NCBI RefSeq assembly: GCF_905220365.1
Contig: NC_061141.1
Span: 3,603,501-3,667,500, forward strand
Length of the DNA stretch: 64,000 nucleotides
Source of the DNA: Vanessa cardui
Taxonomy: Eukaryota > Arthropoda > Insecta > Lepidoptera > Nymphalidae
Direction of reading: 5' to 3'
Part shown: in pieces, positions 9,681 through 21,397 of the stretch
Numbering within the stretch: position 1 is the first letter of the stretch
How the letters are laid out: each line of letters begins with the position of its first letter
Notes under the pieces: generated by a model
The model's input: the letters and a program-made list of their open reading frames with translations, nothing else
The model's database searches: none
Told to the model about the DNA's origin: nothing
Made by a program: the position numbers and the translations under genes

Positions 9681-9838
9681 GTTGTATTAGGGTGTTGGTT
9701 GCATTGTATCAGGCAAAAAAGTAGCCCATGTCCTTTCTTGTAGTTAATACTTGCTTCATACCAAATTTCATCAAATTCGGTTCAGCGGTTTGGTTGTGAA
9801 AGAGCGCCAGGCAGACAGAGTTACTGACTCATTTATAA
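9681..9838 (-). mobile_element. Element F (RTE-like), nested in Repeat-B
   Basis: On the minus strand it begins near ACTAATATTATAAATGAGTC, then GTCTGCCTGGCGCTC, CAAACCGCTGAACCGAATTT and GATGAAATTTGGTATGAAGC, the standard order for this family. It ends with CCTAATACAACTAG-like sequence. It sits between two halves of one Repeat-B copy. Confidence 0.68.
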
Positions 9839-9985
9839 TATTAGTAAATATCCATTACATCTCCAATGTGCTACCAACCTTAGGAAGTAAGATGGTATGT
9901 CATTTGTACTGCAGTTATATTGTCGGTTACACTCTTTAAACTGGAATCCAACAATGTTAACTATTGCTACGGTTTGGTGGGTAAT
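9839..9985 (-). repeat. Repeat-B, segment 2
   Basis: It reads TCCATTACATCTCCAATGTG, CTACCAACCTTAGGAAGTAA, GATGGTATGTCATTTGTAC, and ends with a decayed GGTTTGGTGGGTAAT block. It continues the copy begun at 9609. Confidence 0.6.
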
Positions 9986-10433
9986 TATTCAAATAGGCTA
10001 GAAGCGTGGTGGTATTAACTTTAAACCATCTCATACATTCAACATTGTAATGTAATTACAGAAGTGAGAAGTCTAGCAAAGAATAAAAAAAAGCTATATT
10101 AATGCTTGTAATTCAGTGGATAGTCAGGTTTAAGAATTTTAAAACAATAGGATTATTAAACGTGGTCAGTCAACGTTGTATAAGAGGAAAATGTTGAGAT
10201 GTTGTAAAAAGTTAAAACGGAATATGTCTTGTTCTTCGAAACGGTGAGTAAGCAACGACTCATTTCATAGAGGTTTATTTACGTTACAATTTAATTTATA
10301 CAAACAAGGTTGTATTACTTAAAAAATAACTAAGACTTTACCAAAGTATTTATGGATATTAATCTTAATTTATAAATACACATTTTTTACCTACTAAGGT
10401 TTTTTTTAATATGCCTAATCAATTATTTCATCC
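9986..10433. other. AT-rich DNA, nothing recognised
   Basis: No supported feature. Confidence 0.45.
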
Positions 10434-10642
10434 TAGGTAATGATACTTTTTTTTCTCGCTGGAAAAACGCTTTACACGCTTCCCCCATGTGATGGAAAGT
10501 GGGGGGGACACCCCGGTTTCCTGGAGGCCGAGTGCGCCTAGGTATACCGGGTTTATCCACTATAAAACCAGCGGTACCCTCACCGTCATTCGGCGGGCGC
10601 CACGGGATCGCTTACGCATACTACCGTGTAGGTTATGATACT
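10434..10642 (-). mobile_element. GC-rich retroposon of ~180 bp with 14 bp TSD
   Basis: The element body (10448-10628) is far more GC-rich than its surroundings and ends on the left in an eight-T run, so its sense strand is minus with a poly-A tail. It is bracketed by TAGGTAATGATACT (10434-10447) and TAGGTTATGATACT (10629-10642), a 14 bp duplication with one mismatch. Internal blocks include CCTAGGTATACCGGGTTTAT and CGGCGGGCGCCACGGGATCG on the plus strand. It is a retrotransposed insertion, either a SINE or a 5'-truncated LINE. The family is unknown and it is single-copy here. Confidence 0.75.
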
Positions 10643-11243
10643 AAGCTAACCTAAACTGTTGAAATCATTAGTTTATAATAGTTTAGTTTAGTCACACGGC
10701 TAAACATGAGTTTAACACGACAAAAGGACATATGCCACATGACAATAATATTTGTATAGTTTATAAGATATACAATGCATACGTACCAAAGTAGCATACC
10801 ACTGTAAGACGGTTATCACCATTTCACAAGAGATACGACTAAAATTCTAACGGAATTGTACTGCTAGCTCCCTTTGTAAAACATCATTAGGTTTATGCCA
10901 TAAAGAAGTATATTTCTTCTCTTTCGCTTTGAGGGGTAATGCGCAATGCCTTAGGCCTTAGACGATACCTTAACTTACCATTCGAATGCGGTCTCATATC
11001 TGGGCAAGTATTACCTACTAGGTTTTTACGAGCATAATATGTTTTAATATTTTTTTTGTAAAGGAAAATATGATTTAATCCACCAAAAATAAATTAGAGT
11101 AGCGTAGTGGAATAAGCTAAATAATAAAAATTAAGTCAAATCAATAGGTTAAGAAAAGGGAGGCTGTCTAGAAGTAAGATATTTACAGGCAGTTACTTCT
11201 CTTTCCAAATTACATAATAACAATATTTATTCTCGAAATTATG
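10643..11243. other. AT-rich DNA, nothing recognised
   Basis: No supported gene. The area around 10855-11000 is slightly GC-richer and unassigned. Confidence 0.45.
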
Positions 11244-11251
11244 ATAAGAAA

Positions 11252-11533
11252 AAGTAAAGTAAGTAAGGTAACATCCTGTACATTTCCCACTGCTGGGCTC
11301 CTCTCCCACCACGTTGTTCTAATGCGGGTTGGTGGAATACACATGTTGCAGAATTTCAATGAAGTTAGATACATGCAGGTTTCACGATGTTTTACTTTTA
11401 CCGCCGAGCACGAGATGAATTATAAACACAAATCAAGCACATATGTATGTAGTGGTGCTTGCCTGGATTTGAACCCGAAATCATCGGTTAGGATGCACGC
11501 GTTCTAACCACTGGGCCATCTCGGCTCTCGATA
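11252..11533 (-). mobile_element. SINE-A, with 8 bp TSD
   Basis: The minus-strand copy has its tRNA-like head at the right (complement of GGGCCATCTCGG and of GGTTCAAATCC) and an AAAGTAAAGTAAGTAAGG plus-strand tail complement at the left. The TSD ATAAGAAA is at 11244-11251 and 11534-11541. A central segment near the GGAGGCC block is deleted. The 88-codon ORF at 11241-11507 is its shadow. Confidence 0.82.
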
Positions 11534-11541
11534 ATAAGAAA

Positions 11542-11904
11542 TTACTGTTTAATTATAAACACACGATATTAATTATACCGTATATCAAAGCGAAAGTCTA
11601 GCATTAAACGATTTTTCCACGATTTCGTAAGAAAATTAGCGATTATGAATCACGTCGGAGATCAGAATGCTGTATGTGTTCAGAAAAATCTCGTTTAGTA
11701 CTGTTTCGTAATCGCGGGAAACCGGGCGACCGTTTACGCAAACCCACTCGGATGTCGCCTATTACGAGTCGAAAGCGGCACTCGGATTGTCGTATAATCT
11801 AATGCGGCGTCTCTCCTCACTTTGATACGTAATTCACTCGTTCCACGAGTTATATTAAATTGCTTTAATAATAATAATTATATCTTAATGAGATATTTTT
11901 GTAT
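11542..11904. other. GC-richer unique island, unexplained
   Basis: From about 11610 to 11815 the base composition rises (CGCGGGAAACCGGGCGACCG, GAGTCGAAAGCGGCACTCGG, TGCGGCGTCTCTCCTCACTT). It matches none of the repeat families here and has no long open frame. It is a candidate conserved non-coding element or an unrecognised transposon piece. Confidence 0.4.
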
Positions 11905-12152
11905 TTCATGTTTTTTATGGTATAGATTGAGGGACGAGCATATGGGCCACCTGATGCTAAGTGGTCCATCACCCATAGACAATGACGCTGTAAGAAATAT
12001 TAACTATTCCTTACATCGTCAATGTGCCACCAATCTTGGAAACTAAGATGTTACGTCCCTTGTGCCTGTAGTTACACTTGCTCATTCACCCTTCAAACCG
12101 GAACACAACAATACTGAGTACTGTTATTTGGCGGTAGAATAACTGATGAGTA
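11905..12152 (-). repeat. Repeat-B, nearly complete
   Basis: The plus strand reads a T-rich start (TTTTTTATGGTATAGATTG), GAGCATATGGGCCACCTGATG, CATCACCCATAGACAATGAC, CTGTAAGAAATATTAACTAT, and on to CGGTAGAATAACTGATGAGT, stopping about 60 bases before the distal end of the family. Confidence 0.88.
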
Positions 12153-13221
12153 TTAATAATATTTAAAAGTATTTACCTGTTTATGTATTATTTTGTATAA
12201 ACAACAACAAACAAATTTTTCATCTTATATTTTAGTAAAGACGTCATAAGAAATATACCATTATGACGTAATACAGCAAATGGAACAAATTCGAACAAAC
12301 ATCTGTCTCATTTTTATTGTTTAAAAATTTAACACCATTTTTCATTTATAATACAACAAGACAGCCCAGCGATGGCACAGGTTAAAAAAAAACACAGGTT
12401 AAAAAAAAAAACACGACAAAAAAGTGGTCCAGATTGACATATGTCTGAAGTGGCTTCAACGCTCGGTCGAACAAAATCAAGTATCACAATTAAATTAAAA
12501 ATCACTCACGTAGAGTAATTAGTTACAATATCTATGTACAGACAGCAGAAAAAGTTTTATTGGTGACATAAGATGATGCTTAAAAAGTTCCAGTGGATAC
12601 CAGCATCCACCAACCATCGGTGTAAAAATTGTAGTGAGTAGTGTAATAGTAGCGTGACGTGGAATCTGTAATCTTTATTAATTTACAATTAACTATGTAG
12701 TTAAACTATAGTCACAACGTTAAGTTACATTCCCTCCACAAGCATTGTTACTTTGGATTTAGTATAAATAATTTGTAAAACATTGTATTACCTACAATTT
12801 CTTAAGAAATTTTCATTTAATATTTGTTAATAAAATTATATTTAATGCCTTAAATAACAATAGTTTGCCAAGTAAAATCGTAACACTAATGAAAAGAACA
12901 ATTAAGAAAAAAATCGAAAAATATTTATCTGCTGACGGTACAGCAAGTGTATGGTAGAATGATTCAATTGAAACCGCGGTATGTGTTTCCACTCATTGTG
13001 GACCGCAAGCGACTACTTTCTATTATCTACCTACATATATACATATACATTATATACAGGTTGTTAAAAAAATAATACTATGTTATTGGTAACTAACGAG
13101 AAGTTACTACGGATTAAAGAAAAAAGAAAACTACTGGAATTACTACGCCTGTATATAATCTTTTAATATTATCTGTATGTGTAGATAACACACTGGCACT
13201 GGTTTTTGCCACACTAATTAT
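12153..13221. other. AT-rich DNA with a short tandem duplication
   Basis: Two adjacent units of ACACAGGTTAAAAAAAA lie at about 12376-12412. No gene or other repeat is supported. Confidence 0.5.
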
Positions 13222-13484
13222 TTTTCTTTTATGGTATGGGTTGGCGGACGAGCACATGAGCCACCTGATGTTAAGTGGTCACCATCACCCATAGACAATG
13301 ACGCTGTAAGAAATATTAACTATTCCTTACATCGTCACTGTGCCAGCTACCTTGGGAACTAAGATGTTATGTCCCATGTGCCTGTAGTTACACTGGCTCA
13401 CTCGCCCTTCAGACCGGAACACAACAATAATGAGTACTGTTATTTGGCGGTGGAATAACTGATGAGTGGGTGGTACCTACCTAG
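13222..13484 (-). repeat. Repeat-B, nearly complete
   Basis: It starts with a T-rich run and TATGGTATGGGTTGGCGGAC, has all internal blocks in order, and ends within GTGGGTGGTACCTACC. It is highly similar to the copies at 11905 and 14641. Confidence 0.88.
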
Positions 13485-14640
13485 AATCTATTAATACTTT
13501 ACATAATATATTTAATTCCTTAATGTTAATAAACGCGTCTTGAAATTGAATTTAATACAGATTTTTTTTTTAATTTATTTAAATCTACCATTCTATAATA
13601 TCAGTAGATATCTTTGAATAAACTACAACAACAAAAAATATGTCAGAAAAGTTTCACTAAAACGTTACATATAGAAGTGTTGCACATAAAATCAATCTTG
13701 AAATGACACTGTCACCCAAAAAGGGTAATCAATATTCGGAATCGTCCATTTTGTTCAAACGTTACAGATTTCGAACACGCTGTATACACTCACTCAAGGT
13801 GTCACATTGCCCAATGTGTCTATCATCAAGTGACGATGTAATTGACAACATTATAAATGCGGTTCGGAAAACAATTGCTATTCGAATATAACCGGTTTGC
13901 ACTACACAATACGTCACTTAATCCCATGAGCTTAGTGAACGTGTTACGTGAAAGTAAGATACGTCGATTTTTTGAATGATTCTAAACAAATGTAATTAGA
14001 ACGATTGAGGTTATGGTAGCGGCTTTCGGTATATTTTGTTTCGTTAAAACTCCGTGACAATAAGGTTTGAAAGCAAGAAGATTTTATATTTCGTCGTCAA
14101 ACAAACAAATACCGTCAAATCAACACCTAATTCAATTGAAATATTCACAAATAATACACCTAGACTTTCAAAAATAGCCAATAATAACTGAGATTAACAA
14201 TAACGTAATACATACTTTGTATATTACTATTATTGCCTTATTTCTCCAAAAAGTTAATATTCGTGTGATTTCTTTCTTCTTTAATTTTTACTTGTAATAG
14301 CTTCAGCCTTTGTTAACTGTGAATTAGTAATGTATTCTTGCTTGATGTGTACACAAATATTTGGGTGTAACTAATCTTCGAACTTTGTAATTTATCATCT
14401 AGATATTTATCAGTTATTACCTGTCTTGTGTGCCATATGTATGTAATAAATAAATAAATAAATATTGGTTAGTTTACACGTCAAACCTATATGATTTTCA
14501 GGATGATTTCTTGCTGCGTTCATGTTCGTAATTTAAAAAAGTAATTCAATTGAGATAAAAAAAATAAGGTTTTGTTGCGAAAATTTTAAATAACATTGAA
14601 TAAAGATTTTTTCACTCACAAAGGCCCGCCCCTCCGCTCG
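13485..14640. other. Unassigned DNA with a short open frame
   Basis: The 62-codon ORF at 13703-13891 (plus) contains CPMCLSSSDDVIDNIINAVR, which resembles no domain I know. One CxxC-like pair alone does not make a gene. An AATA microsatellite lies at 14447-14466. Nothing else is supported. Confidence 0.45.
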
Positions 14641-14921
14641 ATTGGCGGACGAGCATATGGGCCACCTGATGGTAAGTGGTCACCATCACCCATAGACAAT
14701 GACGCTGTAAGAAATATTAACTATTCCTTACATCGTCAATGTGCCACCAACCTTGGGAACTAAGATGTCATGTCCCTTGTGCCTGTAGTTACACTGGCTC
14801 ACTCACCCTTCAAACCGGAATACAACAATACTGCGTACTGTTGTTTGGCGGTAGAATAACTGATGAGTGGGTGGTACCTACCCAGACGGACTTGCACAAA
14901 GTCCTACCACCAAGAAATATC
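14641..14921 (-). repeat. Repeat-B, almost complete
   Basis: It reads from TTGGCGGACGAGCATATGGG through every family block to AAGTCCTACCACCAAG at the far end. It is preceded by CCCGCCCCTCCGCTCGA instead of the usual T-run. The 64-codon ORF at 14739-14933 is a shadow. Confidence 0.9.
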
Positions 14922-15309
14922 GGCGATTATTAGTATAAGTGTGTGTAACTCATGCTTACACGATATCTTAGTGTGCGTAAGAAAACTAGAGAACAAAAAA
15001 TCTCAATCAAATTATATTTCTTAAGTTTATTTTATAAAAAAATTTATCGTAGAAGGGCGCGTCTCCGTCAATAAATATATTTATCTATATTAAAAATATA
15101 GTAAACTTCGCTTTCATCATTGTTTATATATAATTGTCATACAATATTTTATGTATATAATAATATATTCGCATATTATAAATATAAAATTGATAATTTA
15201 TTATACGTTTTGACGTTTATTCGCATTTTATTTGTACAATAAAATGCATATACTATTTTATTAGTAAGTTAGTTAATAAACGTGATTTCGTTTTGGTGTT
15301 GACAATTTT
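14922..15309. other. AT-rich DNA, nothing recognised
   Basis: No supported feature. Confidence 0.45.
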
Positions 15310-15461
15310 TATAGGATTTTTTTTAATGATATTAGCAGGCGGTCTCGCAAATTTCATCTGATAGTAAGTGGTCACCACAGATAGTCATGAAGTCATGTTG
15401 TAAATAAAGAAATGCTGTAGTATATTTAGTATATTGCACCCGTGCGAAGCCAGGGCGGGAC
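15310..15461. repeat. Mosaic of a Repeat-B remnant and an element-E end
   Basis: The left part contains CATCTGATAGTAAGTGGTCA, CCACAGATAG (Repeat-B A-rich-side half, minus sense). The right part reads TGTTGTAAATAAAGAAATGC and then TTGCACCCGTGCGAAGCCAG, matching the element-E end at 21068-21103. Either one element jumped beside the other or a recombinant junction formed. Confidence 0.5.
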
Positions 15462-15884
15462 ATTAGTAATGTACCTATATACAAAAAAATAATGTCTTGG
15501 AATCTTTCTATCAGACGTTGCACGAGCTTTAATTGTAAGCGTTACATGTAAAACGTGGCAATATAAACATTGAAACTTAGTCCATTCTTAATAAACAATT
15601 AACTCGTTTCAATACTTACGGTCACACACACTGTGTTACTGTTTTAACATATTACATTATGTGTAATTTAAAAATAACATCACATTACACAACTTTTATT
15701 ATTTATGTGACAAATGAAAGTATTGTTGGAAAAAATAAAAGATTTTGTAATAAAACGATGCATTCAATATATTACTAAATTAAAATTAGCATATGGTAAT
15801 TTGTGATAGTCAATAATGTTTGGAAATTATTTTGGCCGTATAGACTACTTCCTCACTTCTAATAATGTTTCCACCATTAAATAC
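15462..15884. other. AT-rich DNA, nothing recognised
   Basis: No supported feature. Confidence 0.45.
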
Positions 15885-16040
15885 GAGGCAAAAAAAACAA
15901 TTTTTTTTACAATTTTTGTCGTTGGTCTGTCTGTCAGTCTGTTTGTTCCGGCTAATCTCTGGAACGGCTGGACCGATTTTAAAGGGACTTTCACTGGCAG
16001 ATAACTGATATAATAGGGAGTAACTTAGGCTACAATATTT
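15885..16040 (-). mobile_element. Element G (RTE-like tail), copy 2
   Basis: The plus strand reads GTCTGTCTGTCAGTCTGTTT, GTTCCGGCTAATCTCTGGAA, CGGCTGGACCGATTTTAAAG and TAATAGGGAGTAACTTAGGC. Its reverse complement matches the order of copy 1 at 3462-3612. The 62-codon ORF at 15816-16004 is part of the repeat. Confidence 0.68.
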
Positions 16041-17332
16041 TTGTTATATTCAAAGGCGTAAAAGTCACAGGCACAGGTAGTCCACAATATTTCTTAATTA
16101 TCTATATGGAACAAAAAATCTATTAAGGAAATGGTAACTCGCAGTTATTATAAGAAAGTAATATTTAACGACCGCACTGATACAAAAAAAAACCGGTTAT
16201 TTTGCTTTATTATAAAAGAAAAAAAAACATTAAACCGTAAATTTTGAACTTTTATTACTACGACATACAAGGTCTGTCAATCAACACTGTTATTAGAATA
16301 ACTTTTGCACCGTATAATACGATACGTTTATATGCTTTCGATAAAATTATTACCACGGGCGTCTTATTTATCAAAAACCGTTATTAATAACTGACGCGTT
16401 AAATGTGTAATTTCACAAATAGCTATCGTGTAATAACTTTATATGTTAAGTTAAATAATTACTCGGAATCACCTAGGTATAGATTTCTAGCGGTGAAAGC
16501 GTGTAACATGACTGACGTTTATAATGCCGGCATGTTTTATATGGTTTAAAAAGTTCAAAATCATTTCTGATACACACACACACAAACACACACATACACA
16601 TATTGAATAAAGACAGGGATAGGTTATGTGAAATATTGAATAGGAAGGGCTATAATAGCATTTAAATTATAACGAAAAGATTTGACACGTTTAATTATTC
16701 CGTTTAAAAATTTATTTATTTTTTCCTTGAATATATCTAATTCATTTATTAATAATATTTTTTTATATTTTAAAAAAAGATAATTTTGGACTACACTAAG
16801 TTTATTTTTGTAATTTATTATAATATTAAATAGACGTATCTATTTAATAATAATTATTTATTACAATATATTATTTTATTTAAATCTGGCAAGTAACAAA
16901 TTATTTTTAATAAATATTATAAATAAAAAAAATCGTAAAAAACTTAAACGCTCTGCACATTTGTGTAAATACAAACGTTCAAAAATTTTATTACACATTG
17001 ACCTAATAAATAAAAACAAAAATATTGTAGCAATAAAAAGAAATCCAATTTAAAGTTAGATAACTATATGTCTGTCTCGCTCACACGAATTGTTGAAACG
17101 GTAAATAAGAACATTTATTATATACATCGGATTCCGGCTAGAGTTGTTATCAAACAGGTGTAACCAACCTGTTTTACCGTATTGCGTAAAATATTGTTAG
17201 TGATTTAAAACATCATTGTTATATACTATAAAACAATTTAATATATATATTGTTGGTAAGGCTTAATGCTAGCCAGTATGGCTATATACCTATTAGATAT
17301 TCTACCTAACTGTAGTACCCAATATGTTTGTA
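16041..17332. other. AT-rich DNA with a CA microsatellite
   Basis: An imperfect CA tract lies at about 16574-16604. The remainder is AT-rich with no supported gene or repeat. Confidence 0.5.
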
Positions 17333-17412
17333 TTTCGGTTTGAAGGGTGAAACCTCATGTACCTATGTAGTTATGTTGGCTCACTTAACATCTTAGGTCC
17401 CAAGGTTCATTT
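17333..17412 (+). repeat. Repeat-B fragment, inverted against the next copy
   Basis: It reads ATTTCGGTTTGAAGGGTGAA, then TGGCTCACTT (decayed), CATCTTAGGTCCCAAGGTTC. It lies 18 bp from an oppositely oriented Repeat-B. Confidence 0.65.
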
Positions 17413-17430
17413 TTTTAAACAGCACCATTG

Positions 17431-17662
17431 TATGTGGTCGGTGCAAATGGGCCCCCTGATGGTAAGTGGTCGCCTACAGCGTTACAAGAAATAGTAATCG
17501 CTCCTTACATCGCCAACGCACCACCAACAGTGGGATCTAAGATGTTATGTCCTTTGTGCCTGTAGTTACACTGGCTCACTCATTCTTCAAACTTTACTTT
17601 CTGCTGTTTGGTGGTAGAATATCTGATGTGTGCATGGTACCTACCCAGACAGGTTAGCACAA
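17431..17662 (-). repeat. Repeat-B, long copy
   Basis: It reads GGTGCAAATGGGCCCCCTGA, TGGTAAGTGGTCGCC, ATCGCCAACGCACCACCAAC, CTTTGTGCCTGTAGTTACAC, then TGGTACCTACCCAGACAGG. The CATCACCCATAGACAATGAC block is deleted. Confidence 0.82.
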
Positions 17663-18950
17663 AACCAAATGGTAATCAAGTAAATAAGACAATATTATAT
17701 GAATGCCATATTTGCTAAGTGATGTTAATAATATTACATATGTCTAATCTAAATAAAGTATCTACCACGACGATGGCGTCAATACAGTAGCTACTTTATT
17801 AGCACCTTCTTATTATATATTAAGTATATAGAAACTATTAACTATTAAGGAAATTATTAACATTTTTATCGGTCAATGGTCTACAGTAACATTTGCAACA
17901 ATATTAATACGATACCATTTATAGACCGAAGCTAATCTAAACTAATAATATAATTGTGAAACTCTGTATGTCTGTTTGTTTGTCACTTTTAAACCACTAA
18001 TTCGCTTTTGATTATGTTCATCTACTTTTGTACATCTAATACCAGAAGACTTACCTCAAACTCGACCAAATCTAAGTCGACTGCTAAGTCTTGATATCTG
18101 TATATACACTACCAATCATAAGAACTCTGTTTGATACTAAAATATTAACATATAAATATTATGGTCAGTGAATTGTGTGTAATTATGTAAGTATTTTTTT
18201 TTTGACACGAAGTTTTTTATCAGGCCTACAGTAGAGTGAGCTGGAAGACATCTGTCTCTTTCTATTGTATACAACATCATTTCAACTTAATTTTTATACT
18301 GTTTTTTACTCTGGGATTTTTTAATAACGATTTTATAGTATGTCGTTTTATTATTCTTGTACGTTGTTAAATTATTGAATTGTATATTCTACTTAATTCA
18401 TAATATATAGCGAAAATATCTTCGTTTTCGTATCACATGAAAAAATATTTTTTTTAAATGAAAATGAAATGATTCAAGATCGAATTCGATTCAAACGTTT
18501 AGCAACAACTACTAATACTTTCCTTCTGCACCAAGCACTGAATCTTTCATTTTTGTTTATAATAGAACATATAAAAATCATTAACATATCGGATCATTTG
18601 TTTCCAATAAAAAAAAATATCTAATACAAAATCTTAAACAAAAATATCGTTCGACAAAACACAGTAGAGGCGTGTCGTTGAATATTATAACGCTATTGCT
18701 TAAGGGAATTTATCGTACTGATGTCGAAATAATAAACTACCAACAGTGAAAAGTCGTATCGTTCTAAGATATAGCAATTTGGGCGTCTCTATAATACATT
18801 AAAATCGATATTTTATAATTGAAACAATGCGTTCGGCGTCAATAAATTTAAGAAGTGACTTGAGAGCTGATCGACTATGCTTGCCGGTGGTCCAAACCCG
18901 AGAAGTTGTTTTGATTCAATTTGACTAATGAATTTTCTTAACTATAGGTT
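17663..18950. other. AT-rich DNA; weak RTE-like trace
   Basis: At 17935-18095 there is ACTAATAATATAATTGTGAA, then TGTATGTCTGTTTGTTTGTC, resembling the start of family F, but the rest does not align. No gene is supported. From about 18655 the sequence is somewhat GC-richer. Confidence 0.4.
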
Positions 18951-18954
18951 AACG

Positions 18955-19032
18955 TGTTGTAAAATCGATATGAATTATCGTACCGGAATCGATGTTTTGA
19001 TATATCGATTTATTCGTCGGATCGTTCGTTGT
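18955..19032. promoter_or_regulatory. Second cluster of ATCGAT/CGATA motifs
   Basis: In about 75 bases there are AAAATCGATATG, GGAATCGATGTT, ATATATCGATTT and GTCGGATCGTTC. The spacing and palindromic cores resemble the 7286-7365 cluster and could bind DREF/BEAF-type factors. No adjacent gene start is visible. Confidence 0.3.
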
Positions 19033-19359
19033 TTCTTGCTATAATTGAAGTTGAATTTGAGAGATATGACCCAAAGGTTAAACATGCGCTTCTTATAGAT
19101 AACTACTAAATTTTAGTGGGTTTGATTTGTGTTTTAAGTTGAACTCATGACAAATATGTCTGGAAGTATCAGATTATTTCAGCGATAATCGAATACAATA
19201 ATAGGTGCTGGTTTGTTCCGGTTATCTTAAACAAGACTAAAAGAACAGATGAAATTGGAGATAGAGTAGGAACCCTTAAAAAATATTTCGAACACATAAA
19301 GAGTACATTATAAAAACCGTTAATTTTGAAGATAATATTTTTGATTTGAAATGACATAC

Positions 19360-19571
19360 AAAGCTGAAATGGCCCATTGGTTAGAACGCGTGCATCTTAA
19401 CGGATGATTGCGGGTTCAAACCCAGGCAACCACCCAAACCTGCATGTGTCTAATTTCTTAGACATTCTGCCACATGTGTATTTCACCAACCGCATTGGAA
19501 CAGTGTGATGGAATCTGTTCCAAGCATTCTCCTCAAGGGGAGGAGTGGGAAATTTACAGGCGATTGTTGTT
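19360..19571 (+). mobile_element. SINE-A with internal deletion
   Basis: The head GCTGAAATGGCCCATTGG and box B GGTTCAAACCC are intact. About 80 bases of the body (GTGCTTAATTTG to GGAAAACATCG) are missing. It resumes at AACCTGCATGTGTCTAATTT and ends GTGGGAAATTTACAGGCG. The flanks GACATACAAAG and GACAAACAAAA may be a decayed TSD. The 77-codon minus-strand ORF here is a shadow. Confidence 0.82.
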
Positions 19572-20852
19572 TGACAAACAAAATAAAGTAAGTAAAAATT
19601 AATAAAAAAAATCATATACAAAAAACGCAATTTTCTAATTCCATACTTAATTCATACATAATTGTGTTTCGCAATACTAAAATATGAATGTATAAATTTG
19701 TACGTATGTTCTTTGTCGGAGAGCAGCCAACTTAAATAACTTGATTGAAAGTAATCCGACAAATCCAAGTTACTGGATGTATTTAAGTTACCGTTTCGAG
19801 AAATCTATATCACACAAGCGCTCGCGACTTTGTTCGTCTAGGCTGGTTTTAAAAAATCAAATTTAATTTCCTCGGAAATTTTGCCAACTATTTAATATGG
19901 TACGTGAATTTGTTTGTTACACTTTGACGCCTTAATTACTTAACTGATCATTGATCATTTTGCGTACACCTTTGATCATACATTACAGAAGCCACAACCC
20001 CCCCCCCCCCATACATAATTGAAACCGCGTGTGAAAACTATTATTAAATATAATGTACTAATAGCTTAAGTATACTAATATTGTTAAAGATACTCAGTCT
20101 GTCTATCTATATGTTGCTCGAACTTTTACATTTTTCCAAAAATTTACAACCCAATTTAATTTTAAAAACGTCGTATGAACCACAGTAGAAAATCTGACCG
20201 TCACATAACATTATAATGACGTGAAATGATTGATGTTAATCCTTTAATCCGGCGCAAGTAACCTACCGTTCGATTGATTTGACAATGAGTATTTCTATAC
20301 ACACGGCTGTCTAGCCGTAACCACTTAATTAGTATGCTATGTGTGTCAGTGAAGTATTGTAGATCAAGTGGATGACAAATAAAGGTGCGGCCACACTCTC
20401 TTTTTAACTGTAGATTTTTACATAGTCAAATTTACTGTCAGTTGTTCGGATTGAAAACTAAATACTCTTTCTTTGTTCTCTAGTTCTCGTTAGAGTTAAG
20501 ATCTATCCCGATAAAGAACAGATTCGAAGCTTCCAGTTTTCTTAGCGCGGTTAAATATAATACGTTAATAAAACTTACTAATAACTCTGATTTGAACATG
20601 TTATCTTAAACAATATAAACGCGTTATCCACTAAGCAATATTGGTTTTAAAATATAAAGAACATATTATTAGTTTAATGCAACAAAAACAACAATTTGGT
20701 TGATTGTCTGTAAGTTTGTGTGAATGTTACGCAAAAATCATTGAATCGATTTTGATGAAACTAAGATGTTTGATAGTTCACATTGTGTCTTACGTAATGA
20801 CAGAATCTTCATCTCGGAAAATTTAAGAGCAATTAATTGATATTTGATTCAA
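19572..20852. other. AT-rich DNA with a C13 run
   Basis: A run of 13 C lies at 19998-20010. At 20690-20790 a TTGATTGTCTGTAAGTTTGT plus ATCGATTTTGATGAAACTAA block is weakly RTE-like. No gene is supported. Confidence 0.45.
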
Positions 20853-21105
20853 ATTACATAGTATAAAACAAAGTCGGTTACCGCTGTCTATGTATGCTTA
20901 GATCTTTTAAATTACGCAACGGATTTTGATACGATTTTTTTTAAATAAATAGATTGATCGAGAGGAAGCTTTTTGTATATAACACATGTACAATATAGTA
21001 AAGAGACACTGATAATTTAAGGAGTTTCTGATGTGATGTCGTAAATAAACGAATTCTTTTTTAGTTAGTGTTGCATCCGTGCGAAGCCGTAGCGCTAGTA
21101 TAACA
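20853..21105 (+). mobile_element. Element E, copy 1 (RTE-like)
   Basis: It starts ATTACATAGTATAAAACAAA and continues through TTACGCAACGGATTTTGATA, AGGAAGCTTTTTGTATATAA, TGATGTGATGTCGTAAATAA to TTGCATCCGTGCGAAGCCGT. The copy at 28421-28641 has the same start and order. The end motif GTGCGAAGCC is typical of lepidopteran RTE-type tails. Confidence 0.75.
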
Positions 21106-21397
21106 TATAGTCTAAGGTTATGTACATGTAATTAGTTTGAAAATGGAATACAAATATTTAAATGAGACGTCTAAATAAAACTTGAGCGTCAAATTTTATC
21201 TCGTGTAATCGATACCCAGTTTCGTCCGATACGAGAGCTCATTTGTCTTACTTTTGTAACGATATCTATCTTTACATAGATAGAATCTTCGATTATAGAT
21301 ATATGTTGATGTATTTCAGTTTGTCGAGCATCTTATGACATTATTTTTAAATGACACGAGCCAAGGTTACTTAAGGTCATTTGTGTGTGATACCATT

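Noticed and set aside
13703..13891. 62-codon ORF with CPMC
   Set aside because: One CxxC pair is not enough for a zinc finger and no partner residues are seen. AT-rich DNA gives frames of this size by chance.
19998..20010. C13 run (and G13 at 42796) as a structural or origin signal
   Set aside because: Single homopolymers without G-quadruplex spacing or flanking motifs. They are best read as slippage and may be assembly-sensitive.
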